Source: Deltaproteobacteria bacterium
GTDB lineage: Bacteria; Desulfobacterota; Binatia; HRBIN30; CADEER01
Direction of reading: 5' to 3'
NCBI GenBank assembly: GCA_029262455.1
Contig: JAJCZJ010000126.1
Span: 39,696 to 103,695, forward strand
DNA length: 64,000 bases
Below, piece after piece: positions 14,810 to 25,672 of the stretch. The notes below the pieces were generated by a model. The model was not told where the DNA came from, made no database searches, and saw nothing but the letters and a program-made list of their open reading frames with translations. Within the stretch, counting starts at the first letter, position 1; each line of letters starts with the position of its first letter. The position numbers and the translations under genes were made by a program.

Positions 14810-17119
14810 ATGTCCGAAGGCTTGGATTTGCTGGTTACAGCGTGGACCCGTTCGTTGATGCATTGGCGATGGCTGGTCGTCGCACTCTGTGTGATCGTCG
14901 CGGCGGCAATCGGTTCGGGTGCGAGGTATATCGGATTTGCCACCAGCTACCGCGTCTTCTTCAGCGATAAGAATCCGCAGCTGACGGCGTTCGATGAAAT
15001 CGAGCGCACCTTCACGAAGAACGACAACATTCTTTTCGTGCTTCGCCCGAAGGGCGGCGAGGTATTTACCGCGCCGGTGTTGCAGGCCGTGGCCGAGCTC
15101 ACGGAGGCAGGCTGGCAGGTGCCGTACTCGATGCGGGTCGACTCTGTGACGAACTTCCAACACACGCGCGCTGAAGAGGACGATCTGATCGTCGCCGACC
15201 TGGTAGAGGATCCCAGCGCCCGGACGGACGCCGAGCTCGCGGAGGCGCGCCGGGTCGCGTTGGCGGAACCCCTCCTACGCAACCGCCTCATTTCTCCCGA
15301 CGGCTCGACCACCGGGATCAACCTTCGACTGCAGATTCCCGAGGACAACGCGTCGGTGGCGCAGACGGATGCAGTCGCCTACGCGCGCACTCTCGCCGAT
15401 GAGTTTCGCGTCGGTCATCCGGAGATCCGGATCGAGATTTCCGGCACGGCGATGCTGTCGAACGCCTTCGGCGAGGCTCCGCGAGCCGATATTCGATTCC
15501 TCACACCGCTCATGTACGGCATCCTCGTCATCGCCATGTTGGTGTTTTTGCGCTCGCTGAGTGGCACTCTCGCTGCGGTCGGCGTCGTGATGTTCTCTGC
15601 GGCAACAGCAATGGGATTCGCCGGATGGATGGGCATCAAGCTCAATGGCGTGAGCGCATCGGCACCGACGATCGTTCTGACGGTGGGCATCGCCGATTCG
15701 GTTCATCTGTTGGTGTCCATGTTCGAAGCGATGCGACGTGGTCTGGGGCAGCGCGAGGCTCTCGTCGAAAGCATGCGTGTCAATCACCAGCCGGTGTTCC
15801 TCACCAGCCTGACCACTGTGGTCGGCTTCCTGAGTCTCAACTTCAGTGATGCGCCGCCGCTACAGGATCTGGGCAATATCACTGCCGTCGGAGTTTTCGC
15901 CGCCTGGGCCTTTTCGATGACGTTGCTGCCTGCAGCGATGGCCATCTTGCCTGTGCGCGATCGGCTTGTCGTGTCTGCATCCGGAGGTGGCATGGGCCGT
16001 ATTGCCGAGGTCGTCATCAGTTGGCGACGCCAGCTCCTGATCGGGGCTGGTGCTGTGATTGTCGGACTCTCGGCTTGCACTGCGTTGTTCGAAGTCAACG
16101 ATCGACCGGCAGACTATTTCGACGAGAGTATCGAGTTCCGACGCGCCAACGACTTCACGACGGAACATCTGATGGGCTTGTACGGGATGAGTTTCGCGAT
16201 TCGGTCGGGCGAGTCGAGTGGCATCAACGAGCCCGATTACCTGCGTCGGCTCGAGGCTTTTGCCGAGTGGCTGCGCGCCGATCCGGCGGTTCATCACGTG
16301 AGCACCTTCAGCGATACGATGAAGCGCCTCAACAAGAATATGCACGGCGACGATCCCTCCTACTACCGTTTACCGGACTCGCGAGAGTTGGCGGCGCAGT
16401 ACTTGTTGCTCTACGAGATGTCGTTGCCTTACGGGTTGGACCTGAACGACCGAATCAATGTCGACAAGAGCGCCACACGCTTGGACGTGGTGTGCGGCGA
16501 CGTGGACTTCAAGATCCTGAAAGATCTCAAGGCGCGCGCCGAGCAATGGATGGCGGATCACGGCTTGGAGTCGACCGAGGGGGCCAGTCCAGCGGTCATG
16601 TTCGCTTACATCGCCGAGCGCAACATTCGAGCGATGATTGGCGGGACGATTACGGCGATGCTGCTGATATCGTTGATCCTGACGATTTCGCTGCGCAGCC
16701 TCCGGATCGGGCTGATTAGTGTCATTCCGAACATCGTTCCGATCGGACTTGCGTTCGGAGTCTGGGCACTGGTGTTGCGTGAGGTAGGTTTCGCAGTTTC
16801 GATCGTTGGCGGTGTGAGTATCGGGATCGTCGTCGATGACACGGTTCACTTTCTGTCCAAGTACTTGCGCGCCAGAAGAGAGCAGGGGATGAGCAGTCCG
16901 GATGCAGTGCGCTACGCTTTTGCTACGGTTGGGCGGGCTCTCTGGGTCACTTCATTGATCCTTGTGGTTGGGTTTTCGGTTTTGGGAATGAGCGCCTTCT
17001 GGCCCAATGCCACACTCGGGCTGCTGACCGCCCTGGTGATCGCCGCCGCGTTGCTGGTTGATTTTCTCTTCTTACCCCCACTGCTGATGGTCCTGGACCA
17101 AAAGGAGGCTGTTCAATGA
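14810..17119 (+). CDS. RND superfamily (MMPL/SSD-type) lipid exporter permease
   Basis: About 769 residues from the ATG at 14810; a TTG at 14798 is an in-frame alternative. One membrane helix (WLVVALCVIVAAAIGSGAR) is followed by a periplasmic domain, five helices at about 220-370, then the same pattern again from about 405 to the end. The two halves show the paired motifs LTVGIADSVHLLVSMFEAMRR and SIGIVVDDTVHFLSKYLR, whose Asp residues are expected to relay protons. This half-symmetric form is the MMPL/HpnN-like branch that moves lipids or hydrophobic compounds. The next gene overlaps by four bases and encodes a LolA-like carrier, pointing to transfer of a lipid across the periplasm. Confidence 0.88.
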   Translation: MSEGLDLLVTAWTRSLMHWRWLVVALCVIVAAAIGSGARYIGFATSYRVFFSDKNPQLTAFDEIERTFTKNDNILFVLRPKGGEVFTAPVLQAVAELTEAGWQVPYSMRVDSVTNFQHTRAEEDDLIVADLVEDPSARTDAELAEARRVALAEPLLRNRLISPDGSTTGINLRLQIPEDNASVAQTDAVAYARTLADEFRVGHPEIRIEISGTAMLSNAFGEAPRADIRFLTPLMYGILVIAMLVFLRSLSGTLAAVGVVMFSAATAMGFAGWMGIKLNGVSASAPTIVLTVGIADSVHLLVSMFEAMRRGLGQREALVESMRVNHQPVFLTSLTTVVGFLSLNFSDAPPLQDLGNITAVGVFAAWAFSMTLLPAAMAILPVRDRLVVSASGGGMGRIAEVVISWRRQLLIGAGAVIVGLSACTALFEVNDRPADYFDESIEFRRANDFTTEHLMGLYGMSFAIRSGESSGINEPDYLRRLEAFAEWLRADPAVHHVSTFSDTMKRLNKNMHGDDPSYYRLPDSRELAAQYLLLYEMSLPYGLDLNDRINVDKSATRLDVVCGDVDFKILKDLKARAEQWMADHGLESTEGASPAVMFAYIAERNIRAMIGGTITAMLLISLILTISLRSLRIGLISVIPNIVPIGLAFGVWALVLREVGFAVSIVGGVSIGIVVDDTVHFLSKYLRARREQGMSSPDAVRYAFATVGRALWVTSLILVVGFSVLGMSAFWPNATLGLLTALVIAAALLVDFLFLPPLLMVLDQKEAVQ

Positions 17120-17922
17120 TAATCCGGTCGCGCGTACGTAGCGGGATGTTCGTCGTACTGTTTGCCGTCGTATTTGCATCCGTTGCGGTAGCTGAGACGG
17201 CTGAAGAAAAGGGTTTGCGGATTGCTCAGGAGGCAGATCGTCGCGACCAGGGCTTTGGCGATTGGCGCGCGGAGCTCAAGATGGTGCTCGGTAATCGGCA
17301 AGGCGAATCCAGTGTCCGCGAGCTGCGTATGCAGGGGCTCGAGAGTTCTGACGCGAAGGATGGCGATCGGAGCATGATCGTCTTCGAGAAACCGCGCGAT
17401 GTGAAGGGGACGGCGTTGCTTACCTATACGCATGTTCTCGATTCTGACGACCAGTGGTTGTACTTGCCTGCGTTGAAGCGCGTGAAACGAATTAGTTCGA
17501 ACAACAAGAGCGGCCCGTTTATGGGAAGCGAGTTTGCCTACGAAGATTTCACCTCGCAGGAAGTTCTGAAGTACAGCTACAAGTGGTTGCGCGACGAAGC
17601 GTGTGGTGACCTTCAGTGCTTCGTCGTCGAGCGTGTCCCACAGTACGAAAACTCGGGCTATACGCGTCAGCTCGGCTGGATCGACCAAGCTGAATACCGC
17701 ATGCAACGTATCGACTTCTTCGACCGCAAAGATGCTCTGTTGAAGACGCTGAACCTCAAGGACTATCGCCGCTACTTGGATCAGTATTGGCGCTCCCACG
17801 ATCTATTCATGGAGAACCACCAGACGGGGAAGACGACGCGGCTCGAGTGGAGTGACTATGAGTTCCGCGTCGGCTTGAATGAAGACGATTTTACGCAGGC
17901 TCGATTGAAGCGAGTGCGGTGA
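17116..17922 (+). CDS. LolA-like periplasmic outer-membrane lipoprotein-sorting family protein
   Basis: A 268-residue protein with a cleavable signal peptide (MFVVLFAVVFASVAVAETA). Its ATG overlaps the RND stop codon (ATGA), with AAGGAGG upstream, so translation is coupled. The body is a LolA/LolB-type half-barrel of the family annotated outer membrane lipoprotein-sorting protein (PF17131). Typical segments are MIVFEKPRDVKGTALLTYTH, QWLYLPALKRVKRISSNNKSG, PFMGSEFAYEDFTSQEV and YTRQLGWIDQAEYRMQRIDFF. These proteins occur with MMPL-type RND permeases and probably ferry a lipid between membranes. The cargo is unknown. Confidence 0.85.
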   Translation: MIIRSRVRSGMFVVLFAVVFASVAVAETAEEKGLRIAQEADRRDQGFGDWRAELKMVLGNRQGESSVRELRMQGLESSDAKDGDRSMIVFEKPRDVKGTALLTYTHVLDSDDQWLYLPALKRVKRISSNNKSGPFMGSEFAYEDFTSQEVLKYSYKWLRDEACGDLQCFVVERVPQYENSGYTRQLGWIDQAEYRMQRIDFFDRKDALLKTLNLKDYRRYLDQYWRSHDLFMENHQTGKTTRLEWSDYEFRVGLNEDDFTQARLKRVR

Positions 17923-17938
17923 GAGCGCGGGTGCTGGA

Positions 17939-19240
17939 GTGAAGGTCTGCTGGTCACTCTGTCTCTGGTTTGCGCTGTCGATCGCGTCGGCCTCGCCGCT
18001 CGTGGCCGAGGAGGAGGAGGTCGATGAGCCGGGAGAGGTTGCGGGTGCTCCAGCCGGCTGGCTTTCGCTGCTACCTTCGCCTCGTTCGGTTGTTCCGGGC
18101 GACCTGCGCGGATTTCTCGCTATCGAAAGCCGCGTGTTCTTTCACGAAGAGCAGTTTGCCGGCCAGAGGCAGGATAGCGGCATCTTTTCCCTCCTCACTC
18201 AGCCGGAGTGGTACTTCGACTGGAACGATGGTGATGACTCGATCCTCTTTACGCCGTTTTTTCGCTACGATTCGGTTGATCCTGAACGGACACACTTCGA
18301 TATCCGGGAGTTCTACTACCTGCACGTAGGTGACGATTGGGAGGTGCGCGCCGGAATCGGGCAGGTCTTCTGGGGGGTGACCGAATCGCAGCACTTGATC
18401 GATATCGTCAACCAGTGGGACTCGGTGGAAGACCTCGATCGAGAGGACAAACTCGGTCAGCCGATGGTTCATGGCACGTTGATTCGCGACCTGGGGAACT
18501 TCGAAGTCCTTGTGATGTCCGGATTCCGCGAACGCACGTTTCCAGGAGCCCGTGGTCGGCTGCGGCCGCCGTTTGTCGTCGACCAGGATGCTGCGATCTT
18601 CGAATCGGACCTCGATCAGGCGCAGGTGGATGTCGTCGGTCGATGGAGCCACACCTTGGGGGACTTCGATGTGGCGCTGTATCATTTCTACGGAACCAAC
18701 CGCGATCCGAGCTTCGTGCCGGACCTGCAAGGTGAAACGATCCGACTCCTTCCTCACTACAGTGTGATCAATCAGACCGCAGTCGAGGCGCAGTACACCG
18801 GACCCGATCTGTTGCTCAAGCTCGAGGCGTACGGGCGCGATGGGGAAGGATCCTACAGAGCGGCGTTCGTCGCCGGATTCGAGTACACCCTGGTCGGTCT
18901 TTGCGATACCGCTGCCGACCTCGGGCTGGTCAGCGAGTTCCACTTCGACAGTCAGGACGGCAGGAATCTTGGCGTTCCGTACAACCCCTTCGAACGCGAT
19001 CTGTTCGTGGGTTTCCGGCTGACAAAAAATGACGTGCAAAGCAGTGCGTTGCTCGCTGGTGTTATCGTCGATGTCGACGATGGTGGTCGTTACTGGACGG
19101 TCGAGGCCAGTCGCCGTCTTTGGGACAGCTTCAAACTCGAAATCGATCTACGCCTCTTCGACGACATTCCAGGTGAGGATTTTGCGTCGAGTCTCTTGAA
19201 GGACGACTTCATCCAGGCACGTCTGGCCTGGTACTTCTGA
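17939..19240 (+). CDS. Outer-membrane beta-barrel protein of the RND/LolA-like operon
   Basis: A 433-residue protein starting at a GTG, with a signal peptide (SLWFALSIASASPLVAEE) and a short acidic stretch. Many alternating, aromatic-edged strands follow (PEWYFDWNDGDDSILFTPFF, FDVALYHFYGTNRDP). It ends in ARLAWYF, a C-terminal aromatic signature typical of BAM-inserted barrels. It follows the LolA-like gene by 16 bases. Position and form suggest the outer-membrane end of an RND export path, comparable to DUF1302-like porins found beside such permeases. The family identity is inferred from context. Confidence 0.72.
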   Translation: MKVCWSLCLWFALSIASASPLVAEEEEVDEPGEVAGAPAGWLSLLPSPRSVVPGDLRGFLAIESRVFFHEEQFAGQRQDSGIFSLLTQPEWYFDWNDGDDSILFTPFFRYDSVDPERTHFDIREFYYLHVGDDWEVRAGIGQVFWGVTESQHLIDIVNQWDSVEDLDREDKLGQPMVHGTLIRDLGNFEVLVMSGFRERTFPGARGRLRPPFVVDQDAAIFESDLDQAQVDVVGRWSHTLGDFDVALYHFYGTNRDPSFVPDLQGETIRLLPHYSVINQTAVEAQYTGPDLLLKLEAYGRDGEGSYRAAFVAGFEYTLVGLCDTAADLGLVSEFHFDSQDGRNLGVPYNPFERDLFVGFRLTKNDVQSSALLAGVIVDVDDGGRYWTVEASRRLWDSFKLEIDLRLFDDIPGEDFASSLLKDDFIQARLAWYF

Positions 19241-19485
19241 TCGGCTTTGGAGTGGCTTTGGAGTTGCGCTCGTGCTCGTGGGGGCAGAGTGTATGGCTGT
19301 TCGCGGCCGTGTGCGGTAGCGCGGATGTGTCAACTAGCGGAGAATCCGTGAACGAGGCCATCGCCCCCTTGTAGGAACGCTTGGCGTGGGCTGCGTGAGC
19401 CCGAGTGCTTTCTCGATCCAGCCTGAAGTGAAAGGATCGCTGCGACTGTCTCGCAATCGGCGCTCTCTGGGATATAAGGACTGCA

Positions 19486-20133
19486 ATGGCTCAGATCTTT
19501 CATCCGAGCACGAATACTTTTTCCAAAGTCAGTATCTTTGGTGCTGTGTTCTTGGTCGGCGGTCTCTTGTGGGGACTGGCCGTTGTGAATCGCTCTGGCT
19601 ATGCGACCCAAGCGGGCGTGGCTCGCGAACAACCGGTTCCGTTTAGTCACAGGCATCACAGTGGCGAGCTCGGCCTCGACTGCCGCTATTGTCACACGTC
19701 GGTCGAAGACTCCTCTTCGGCCAATATCCCGCCGACCCAGACCTGCATCAATTGCCATGCGCAGATTTGGGCCGATAGTCCGACGCTCGAGCCGGTCCGC
19801 GCTAGCTACCGCAGCGGCGAATCAATCCAGTGGGTCAAAGTTCACGATCTGCCGGACTTCGTCTACTTCGATCACTCGATCCATATCAACAAGGGAATCG
19901 GCTGCGCCAGTTGCCATGGCCGTGTAGATGAGATGAACCTGGTGCGTCAGGTTTCAACTCTGCAGATGGAATGGTGCGTGGATTGCCACCGCAATCCTGC
20001 CGCACATGTTCGGCCGAAAGAGGAAGTCTTCAACATGAGCTGGTTCACCCAAGACCAGGAGGCGCTCGGGGCGAGGCTGGTCGACGAGTATCACATCGAG
20101 AGCCGCGACGATTGCTCGGTCTGCCACCGCTGA
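19486..20133 (+). CDS. actA: Alternative complex III subunit A, pentaheme cytochrome c
   Basis: A 215-residue protein with one N-terminal membrane anchor (VSIFGAVFLVGGLLWGLAVV) and five CxxCH heme sites: CRYCH, CINCH, CASCH, CVDCH and CSVCH. That count and the layout match ActA, which passes electrons from the quinol-oxidising core of alternative complex III towards a cytochrome c or oxidase. AAGGA precedes the ATG. It opens a run of twelve same-strand genes that ends with caa3 oxidase subunit IV. The 245 bases upstream hold no gene and should contain the operon promoter. Confidence 0.93.
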   Translation: MAQIFHPSTNTFSKVSIFGAVFLVGGLLWGLAVVNRSGYATQAGVAREQPVPFSHRHHSGELGLDCRYCHTSVEDSSSANIPPTQTCINCHAQIWADSPTLEPVRASYRSGESIQWVKVHDLPDFVYFDHSIHINKGIGCASCHGRVDEMNLVRQVSTLQMEWCVDCHRNPAAHVRPKEEVFNMSWFTQDQEALGARLVDEYHIESRDDCSVCHR

Positions 20134-20151
20134 CCTGGAACTGGAACTGAG

Positions 20152-23124
20152 ATGCCCAACGACGACAACATCGACATCGCTGCTCTGCGACGCAAGCTGA
20201 CCGGTCACTCCGGTCCGGCCTACTGGCGCAGCCTCGACGAACTCGCCGACACGGAGCAGTTTCAGTCGTTTGTCAGATCCGAATTTCCCGCCAAGGCCGA
20301 GCAACTTCTCGATCCTGTCGGCCGACGTCACTTTCTCAAACTGATGGGCGCCTCGTTGGCCTTGGCCGGAGCCTCGGCTTGTACCCGCCAACCCGAAGAG
20401 AAGATCTTCCCGTACACCGAGTCGCCAGAGCACATTGTGCCCGGCAAGCCGCTCCACTTCGCTACCGCCATGCCGCTGGCCGGCGTCGCATCGGGACTAC
20501 TGGTCGAGAGCCATATGGGTCGGCCAACCAAGGTCGAGGGCAATCGTGAGCACCCGGCAAGCCTTGGTGCGACAGACGTGTTCGCCCAAGCTTCGATCCT
20601 CGGGCTGTACGATCCGGATCGGTCCCAGACCATTCGCAATGCCGGCAACATTCGTCCTTGGCCGGCCTTCGCCAGCGTCGTCGCTGCTGCGATGGGTGTG
20701 CAGCGCGAACGGCGTGGCGCGGGGCTGCGCGTCGTCACTGGCACGGTCACCTCGCCGACCCTGGTCGGCCAGATGGAGGCGCTCCTCAGCGACCTGCCGG
20801 AGGCGCAGTGGATCCAGTACGAAGCGGTTGCTCGCGACGCTGTGCGTGCGGCCTCTCGCTTCGCTTTTGGGCGTGATCTCGAGACCCGCTACCGGCTCGA
20901 TCGCGCCGATACGATTCTCGCTCTCGACTCCGACTTTCTCACCAGCGGGCGCGGATCGCTGCGTTATGCCCGCGATTTTGCGCGGCGCCGGCGGCAGGGC
21001 GAGAACCGTCTCTACGCAGTCGAGCCGAGCCCATCGAACACCGGCGCGTCGGCCGACCACCGGCTGCCGTTGTCCGCGACGCTTGTCGAGGAACTGGCGT
21101 TGGCGATCGCGGCCCAGCTCGGCCTGGCGGTGCGCGCTGCCATAGGCGTCGAAGACCATCGAACCTGGATCGCCGCCGTCGCGCGCGACCTGCAGTCCAA
21201 GGGCAAGCGATCTTTGGTCGTTGTGGGGGAATGGCAGTCGGTGACGACCCAGATCCTGGTGCACGCGATGAACGCCCACCTCGGCACGGTCGGGCATACG
21301 GTGGAGTACAGTGAACCGGTCGAAGCCAACGGTCCGTCCGGATTGGTGGCCTTGCGTGAGTTGAGCGAGGCGATGGAAGCGGGCGAGGTCGAAACATTGG
21401 TCGTTGCCGGGGCCAACCCAGTCTACGATGCTCCACTCGATCTGCGCTTTGCCGAGAGGATGCAGAGGGTCGGTTTGCGCATCCACCTTGGACTGTACGA
21501 CGACGAAAGTGCTGAACAGTGCCACTGGCACGTGCCTGAAGCGCATTTCCTCGAGTCGTGGAGCGATGTGCGGGCATACGATGGTACCGTCTCGATCATT
21601 CAGCCGATGTTGGCACCGCTCTATGGCGGCAAGACAGTGCACGAACTCGTCGCGGTGCTCGCCGGTGCTAAGAAGGCGACTAGTTACGACATCGTGCGGT
21701 CGCACTGGCGCGATCGGTTGGCCGACCCCTTTGAAGCGAGCTGGCGCAAGGCTGTGCACGATGGTGTCGTAGCCGACACGGCCCTGCCCACGGTGCAGCC
21801 GAACTGGATGGCCCCGCCAGGGACGCAGCTCCCGATACGAGTCACGCCGACGGGTCGAGACGATTGGCAAGTGGTCTTCCGCCCCGATCCATCGGTGTAT
21901 GACGGCCGCTTCGCCAACAATGGCTGGTTGCAGGAATTGCCGCGGCCGGTCACGCGTCTCACCTGGGACAATGCAGCCTGGATCTCGCCGGCTTCGGCGG
22001 AACGCCTCGGCGTCGGCAACGGCGACGTCATCGAGATCGCGGACGGTGACCGACAAGTGAAGGCCCCGGCATGGATCGTGCCGGGCCAGGCTGGTGACAC
22101 GATTACGCTGCATCTCGGCAACGGCCGTCGACGAGCCGGCTATGTCGCTTCCGGCGCTGGCTTCGACGTCGGCCCGCTGCGTCTGTCGACCCAACCCTGG
22201 ACGATCGAGGCTGCGGCCGTCCGCAAGACGGATGCAACCTATCCTCTCGCATGCACCCAGGACCATTTCTCGATGGAGGGACGCGACCTCGTGCGTGTCG
22301 AGACCGTCGGGGCCGAAGCTGATAGCCACGGTGCGGCGCATCATTCGGCAACACAACACGAGGATCTTTCGATGTATCCTCCGGTACCGTACGAAGGATA
22401 CGCCTGGGGTATGTCGATCGACCTCAGCTCGTGTACGGGCTGCAATGCCTGCGTCGTTTCGTGCCAATCCGAGAACAATATTCCCGTCGTCGGCAAGGAT
22501 CAGGTTGCAATCGGGCGGGAGATGCACTGGATTCGGATCGATCGATACTTCGGCGGCGACCTCGACGCGCCGGAGATCTTCCAGCAGCCGGTGCCGTGCA
22601 TGCACTGCGAGCAAGCGCCGTGCGAAGTCGTGTGTCCGGTCAACGCTACCGTCCATTCGGACGAAGGCTTGAACGACATGGTGTACAATCGCTGCGTCGG
22701 CACCCGCTACTGCTCGAACAACTGTCCCTACAAAGTGCGCCGATTCAACTTTTTCCTCTACACCGAACCACGTGCCGATATCGTCAAGATGGCGGCGAAT
22801 CCCGACGTCACCGTGCGCAGCCGCGGGGTCATGGAGAAGTGCACGTATTGCGTGCAGCGCATCAGCCAAACGCGGATCACGGCGAAGAAGGAGGGGCGCG
22901 CGATTCGAGACGGCGAGGTCGTGACCGCGTGTCAAGCCGTGTGCCCAACCGAAGCGATCGTCTTCGGCGATATCAACGACCCGAACAGCAACGTCTCGCG
23001 GCAGAAGGCAAGTCCGCGCAACTACGCACTTCTCGCAGAACTCGGAACCAAGCCGCGCACGACTTACCTGTCCGGGATCCGCAATCCGAATCCGGAACTC
23101 GAGGCGGCCGAGAAGCACGCCTGA
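20152..23124 (+). CDS. actB: Alternative complex III subunit B, molybdopterin-fold plus iron-sulfur protein
   Basis: A 990-residue protein. An internal twin-arginine-like motif (GRRHFLKLMGASLALAG) near residue 60 suggests Tat export. Residues of about 90-730 resemble the molybdopterin oxidoreductase fold but without the usual cofactor function in this family (known for ActB, not seen here). The C-terminal third is a ferredoxin-type domain with four cysteine groups: CTGCNACVVSC, CMHCEQAPCEVVC, CVGTRYCSNNC and CTYC...CQAVC. It carries iron-sulfur clusters of the quinol:electron-acceptor complex. An 882-residue antisense ORF over it is a shadow. Confidence 0.94.
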   Translation: MPNDDNIDIAALRRKLTGHSGPAYWRSLDELADTEQFQSFVRSEFPAKAEQLLDPVGRRHFLKLMGASLALAGASACTRQPEEKIFPYTESPEHIVPGKPLHFATAMPLAGVASGLLVESHMGRPTKVEGNREHPASLGATDVFAQASILGLYDPDRSQTIRNAGNIRPWPAFASVVAAAMGVQRERRGAGLRVVTGTVTSPTLVGQMEALLSDLPEAQWIQYEAVARDAVRAASRFAFGRDLETRYRLDRADTILALDSDFLTSGRGSLRYARDFARRRRQGENRLYAVEPSPSNTGASADHRLPLSATLVEELALAIAAQLGLAVRAAIGVEDHRTWIAAVARDLQSKGKRSLVVVGEWQSVTTQILVHAMNAHLGTVGHTVEYSEPVEANGPSGLVALRELSEAMEAGEVETLVVAGANPVYDAPLDLRFAERMQRVGLRIHLGLYDDESAEQCHWHVPEAHFLESWSDVRAYDGTVSIIQPMLAPLYGGKTVHELVAVLAGAKKATSYDIVRSHWRDRLADPFEASWRKAVHDGVVADTALPTVQPNWMAPPGTQLPIRVTPTGRDDWQVVFRPDPSVYDGRFANNGWLQELPRPVTRLTWDNAAWISPASAERLGVGNGDVIEIADGDRQVKAPAWIVPGQAGDTITLHLGNGRRRAGYVASGAGFDVGPLRLSTQPWTIEAAAVRKTDATYPLACTQDHFSMEGRDLVRVETVGAEADSHGAAHHSATQHEDLSMYPPVPYEGYAWGMSIDLSSCTGCNACVVSCQSENNIPVVGKDQVAIGREMHWIRIDRYFGGDLDAPEIFQQPVPCMHCEQAPCEVVCPVNATVHSDEGLNDMVYNRCVGTRYCSNNCPYKVRRFNFFLYTEPRADIVKMAANPDVTVRSRGVMEKCTYCVQRISQTRITAKKEGRAIRDGEVVTACQAVCPTEAIVFGDINDPNSNVSRQKASPRNYALLAELGTKPRTTYLSGIRNPNPELEAAEKHA

Positions 23125-23134
23125 AGACCCAGCC

Positions 23135-24564
<1,430 letters not shown>

Positions 24565-24568
<4 letters not shown>

Positions 24569-25098
24569 GCGCTGGTATCTACGGATTGATGGCTGAATTC
24601 AGCGATCCGAGCGCTCTGGTCTCAGCAGCGCGTAAGACACGCGAGGCGGGTTATGTTCGAATCGATGCCTACACGCCGTACCCAATCGAAGAGCTCGATG
24701 AGGCGATCGGCATCCATCATACGCGCTTGCCGATGATCGCTCTGATCGGTGGAATCGTTGGCGGGTTGGCGGGATTTGGTCTGCAGTACTGGACGTCGGT
24801 GATCGACTATCCGATCAACGTCGGTGGTCGCCCACTCTTCAGTTGGCCGGCATTCATTCCTGTCGCGTTCGAGTGCACGATCCTCGGCGCCGCGCTGTCG
24901 GCGGTCTTCGGCATGCTCGGGTTGAACGGGCTCCCGCAGCCCTACCATCCTGTGTTCAACGTACCGCGCTTTGCCCTCGCTTCTCGTGACCGCTTCTTTC
25001 TGTGCATCGAGGCGGCCGATCCGAACTTCGACGCCGATGAAACTTGGAGCTTCCTCAGTAGGCTCCAACCGCGCCAGGTATCCCAGGTCGATGAATAG
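24565..25098 (+). CDS. actD: Alternative complex III subunit D (DUF3341)
   Basis: A 177-residue protein of the DUF3341 family. A soluble N-terminal part (YGLMAEFSDPSALVSAARKT, then RIDAYTPYPIEELDEAIG) is followed by two membrane helices (MIALIGGIVGGLAGFGLQYW and the FIPVAFECTILGAALSAVFG region) and a short soluble tail. The start overlaps the actC stop as ATGA. It is a structural membrane subunit with no known cofactor. The tail overlaps the actE start by eight bases. Confidence 0.92.
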
Positions 25099-25672
25099 GC
25101 TCGTGCCCTACATCGTAGTGGTATTGCTCGTCGCCGTTTCGGCGTGTCGGCAGGACATGCACGACCAGGACAAGTACGAGGCGCTGGAGAAAAATGAGTT
25201 CTTCGACGACCAGCGCGCCTCACGTCCGCGTCTGCCGGGCACGGTTGCGCGCGGCCATCTACAAGCTGACGATGCGCTTTATCGTGGCGAGGTCGACGGT
25301 GCTCTCGTCGCGCAGGTTCCTCTGGCGATTGACCGAGCGCTATTGGCGCGCGGGCGTGAGCGCTTCGACATCTACTGCTCGCCCTGCCATGACCGGGTCG
25401 GCACTGGCAACGGGATGATCGTACAGCGCGGCTACAAGCAGCCTGCGTCTCTGCACGATCCGCGGCTGCGCGCATTGCCTGACGGATACTTCTTCCAGGC
25501 CATCACGAATGGTTTCGGCGTGATGCCGAGTTACGCCGGCCAGGTGCCGGCGCGCGACCGTTGGGCGATCGTAGCGTACATTCGGGCTCTCCAGTTGAGT
25601 CAGTCGGCAGCTCTGGCGGAACTCGACGCGGCCGATGTCGACCGCCTCCAGAGGGCTGGGGAAACGCAATGA
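25091..25672 (+). CDS. actE: Alternative complex III subunit E, monoheme cytochrome c lipoprotein
   Basis: About 193 residues from the ATG at 25091, which overlaps the end of actD. The track's 233-residue start lies too far upstream. A lipoprotein signal (VVVLLVAVSAC) puts the acylated cysteine at about residue 19. One heme site, CSPCH, occurs near residue 97, and a likely axial Met lies in GFGVMPSYAGQV. It is the peripheral cytochrome subunit that hands electrons to the oxidase. The stop codon overlaps the actF ATG (ATGA). Confidence 0.92.
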   Translation: MNRLVPYIVVVLLVAVSACRQDMHDQDKYEALEKNEFFDDQRASRPRLPGTVARGHLQADDALYRGEVDGALVAQVPLAIDRALLARGRERFDIYCSPCHDRVGTGNGMIVQRGYKQPASLHDPRLRALPDGYFFQAITNGFGVMPSYAGQVPARDRWAIVAYIRALQLSQSAALAELDAADVDRLQRAGETQ

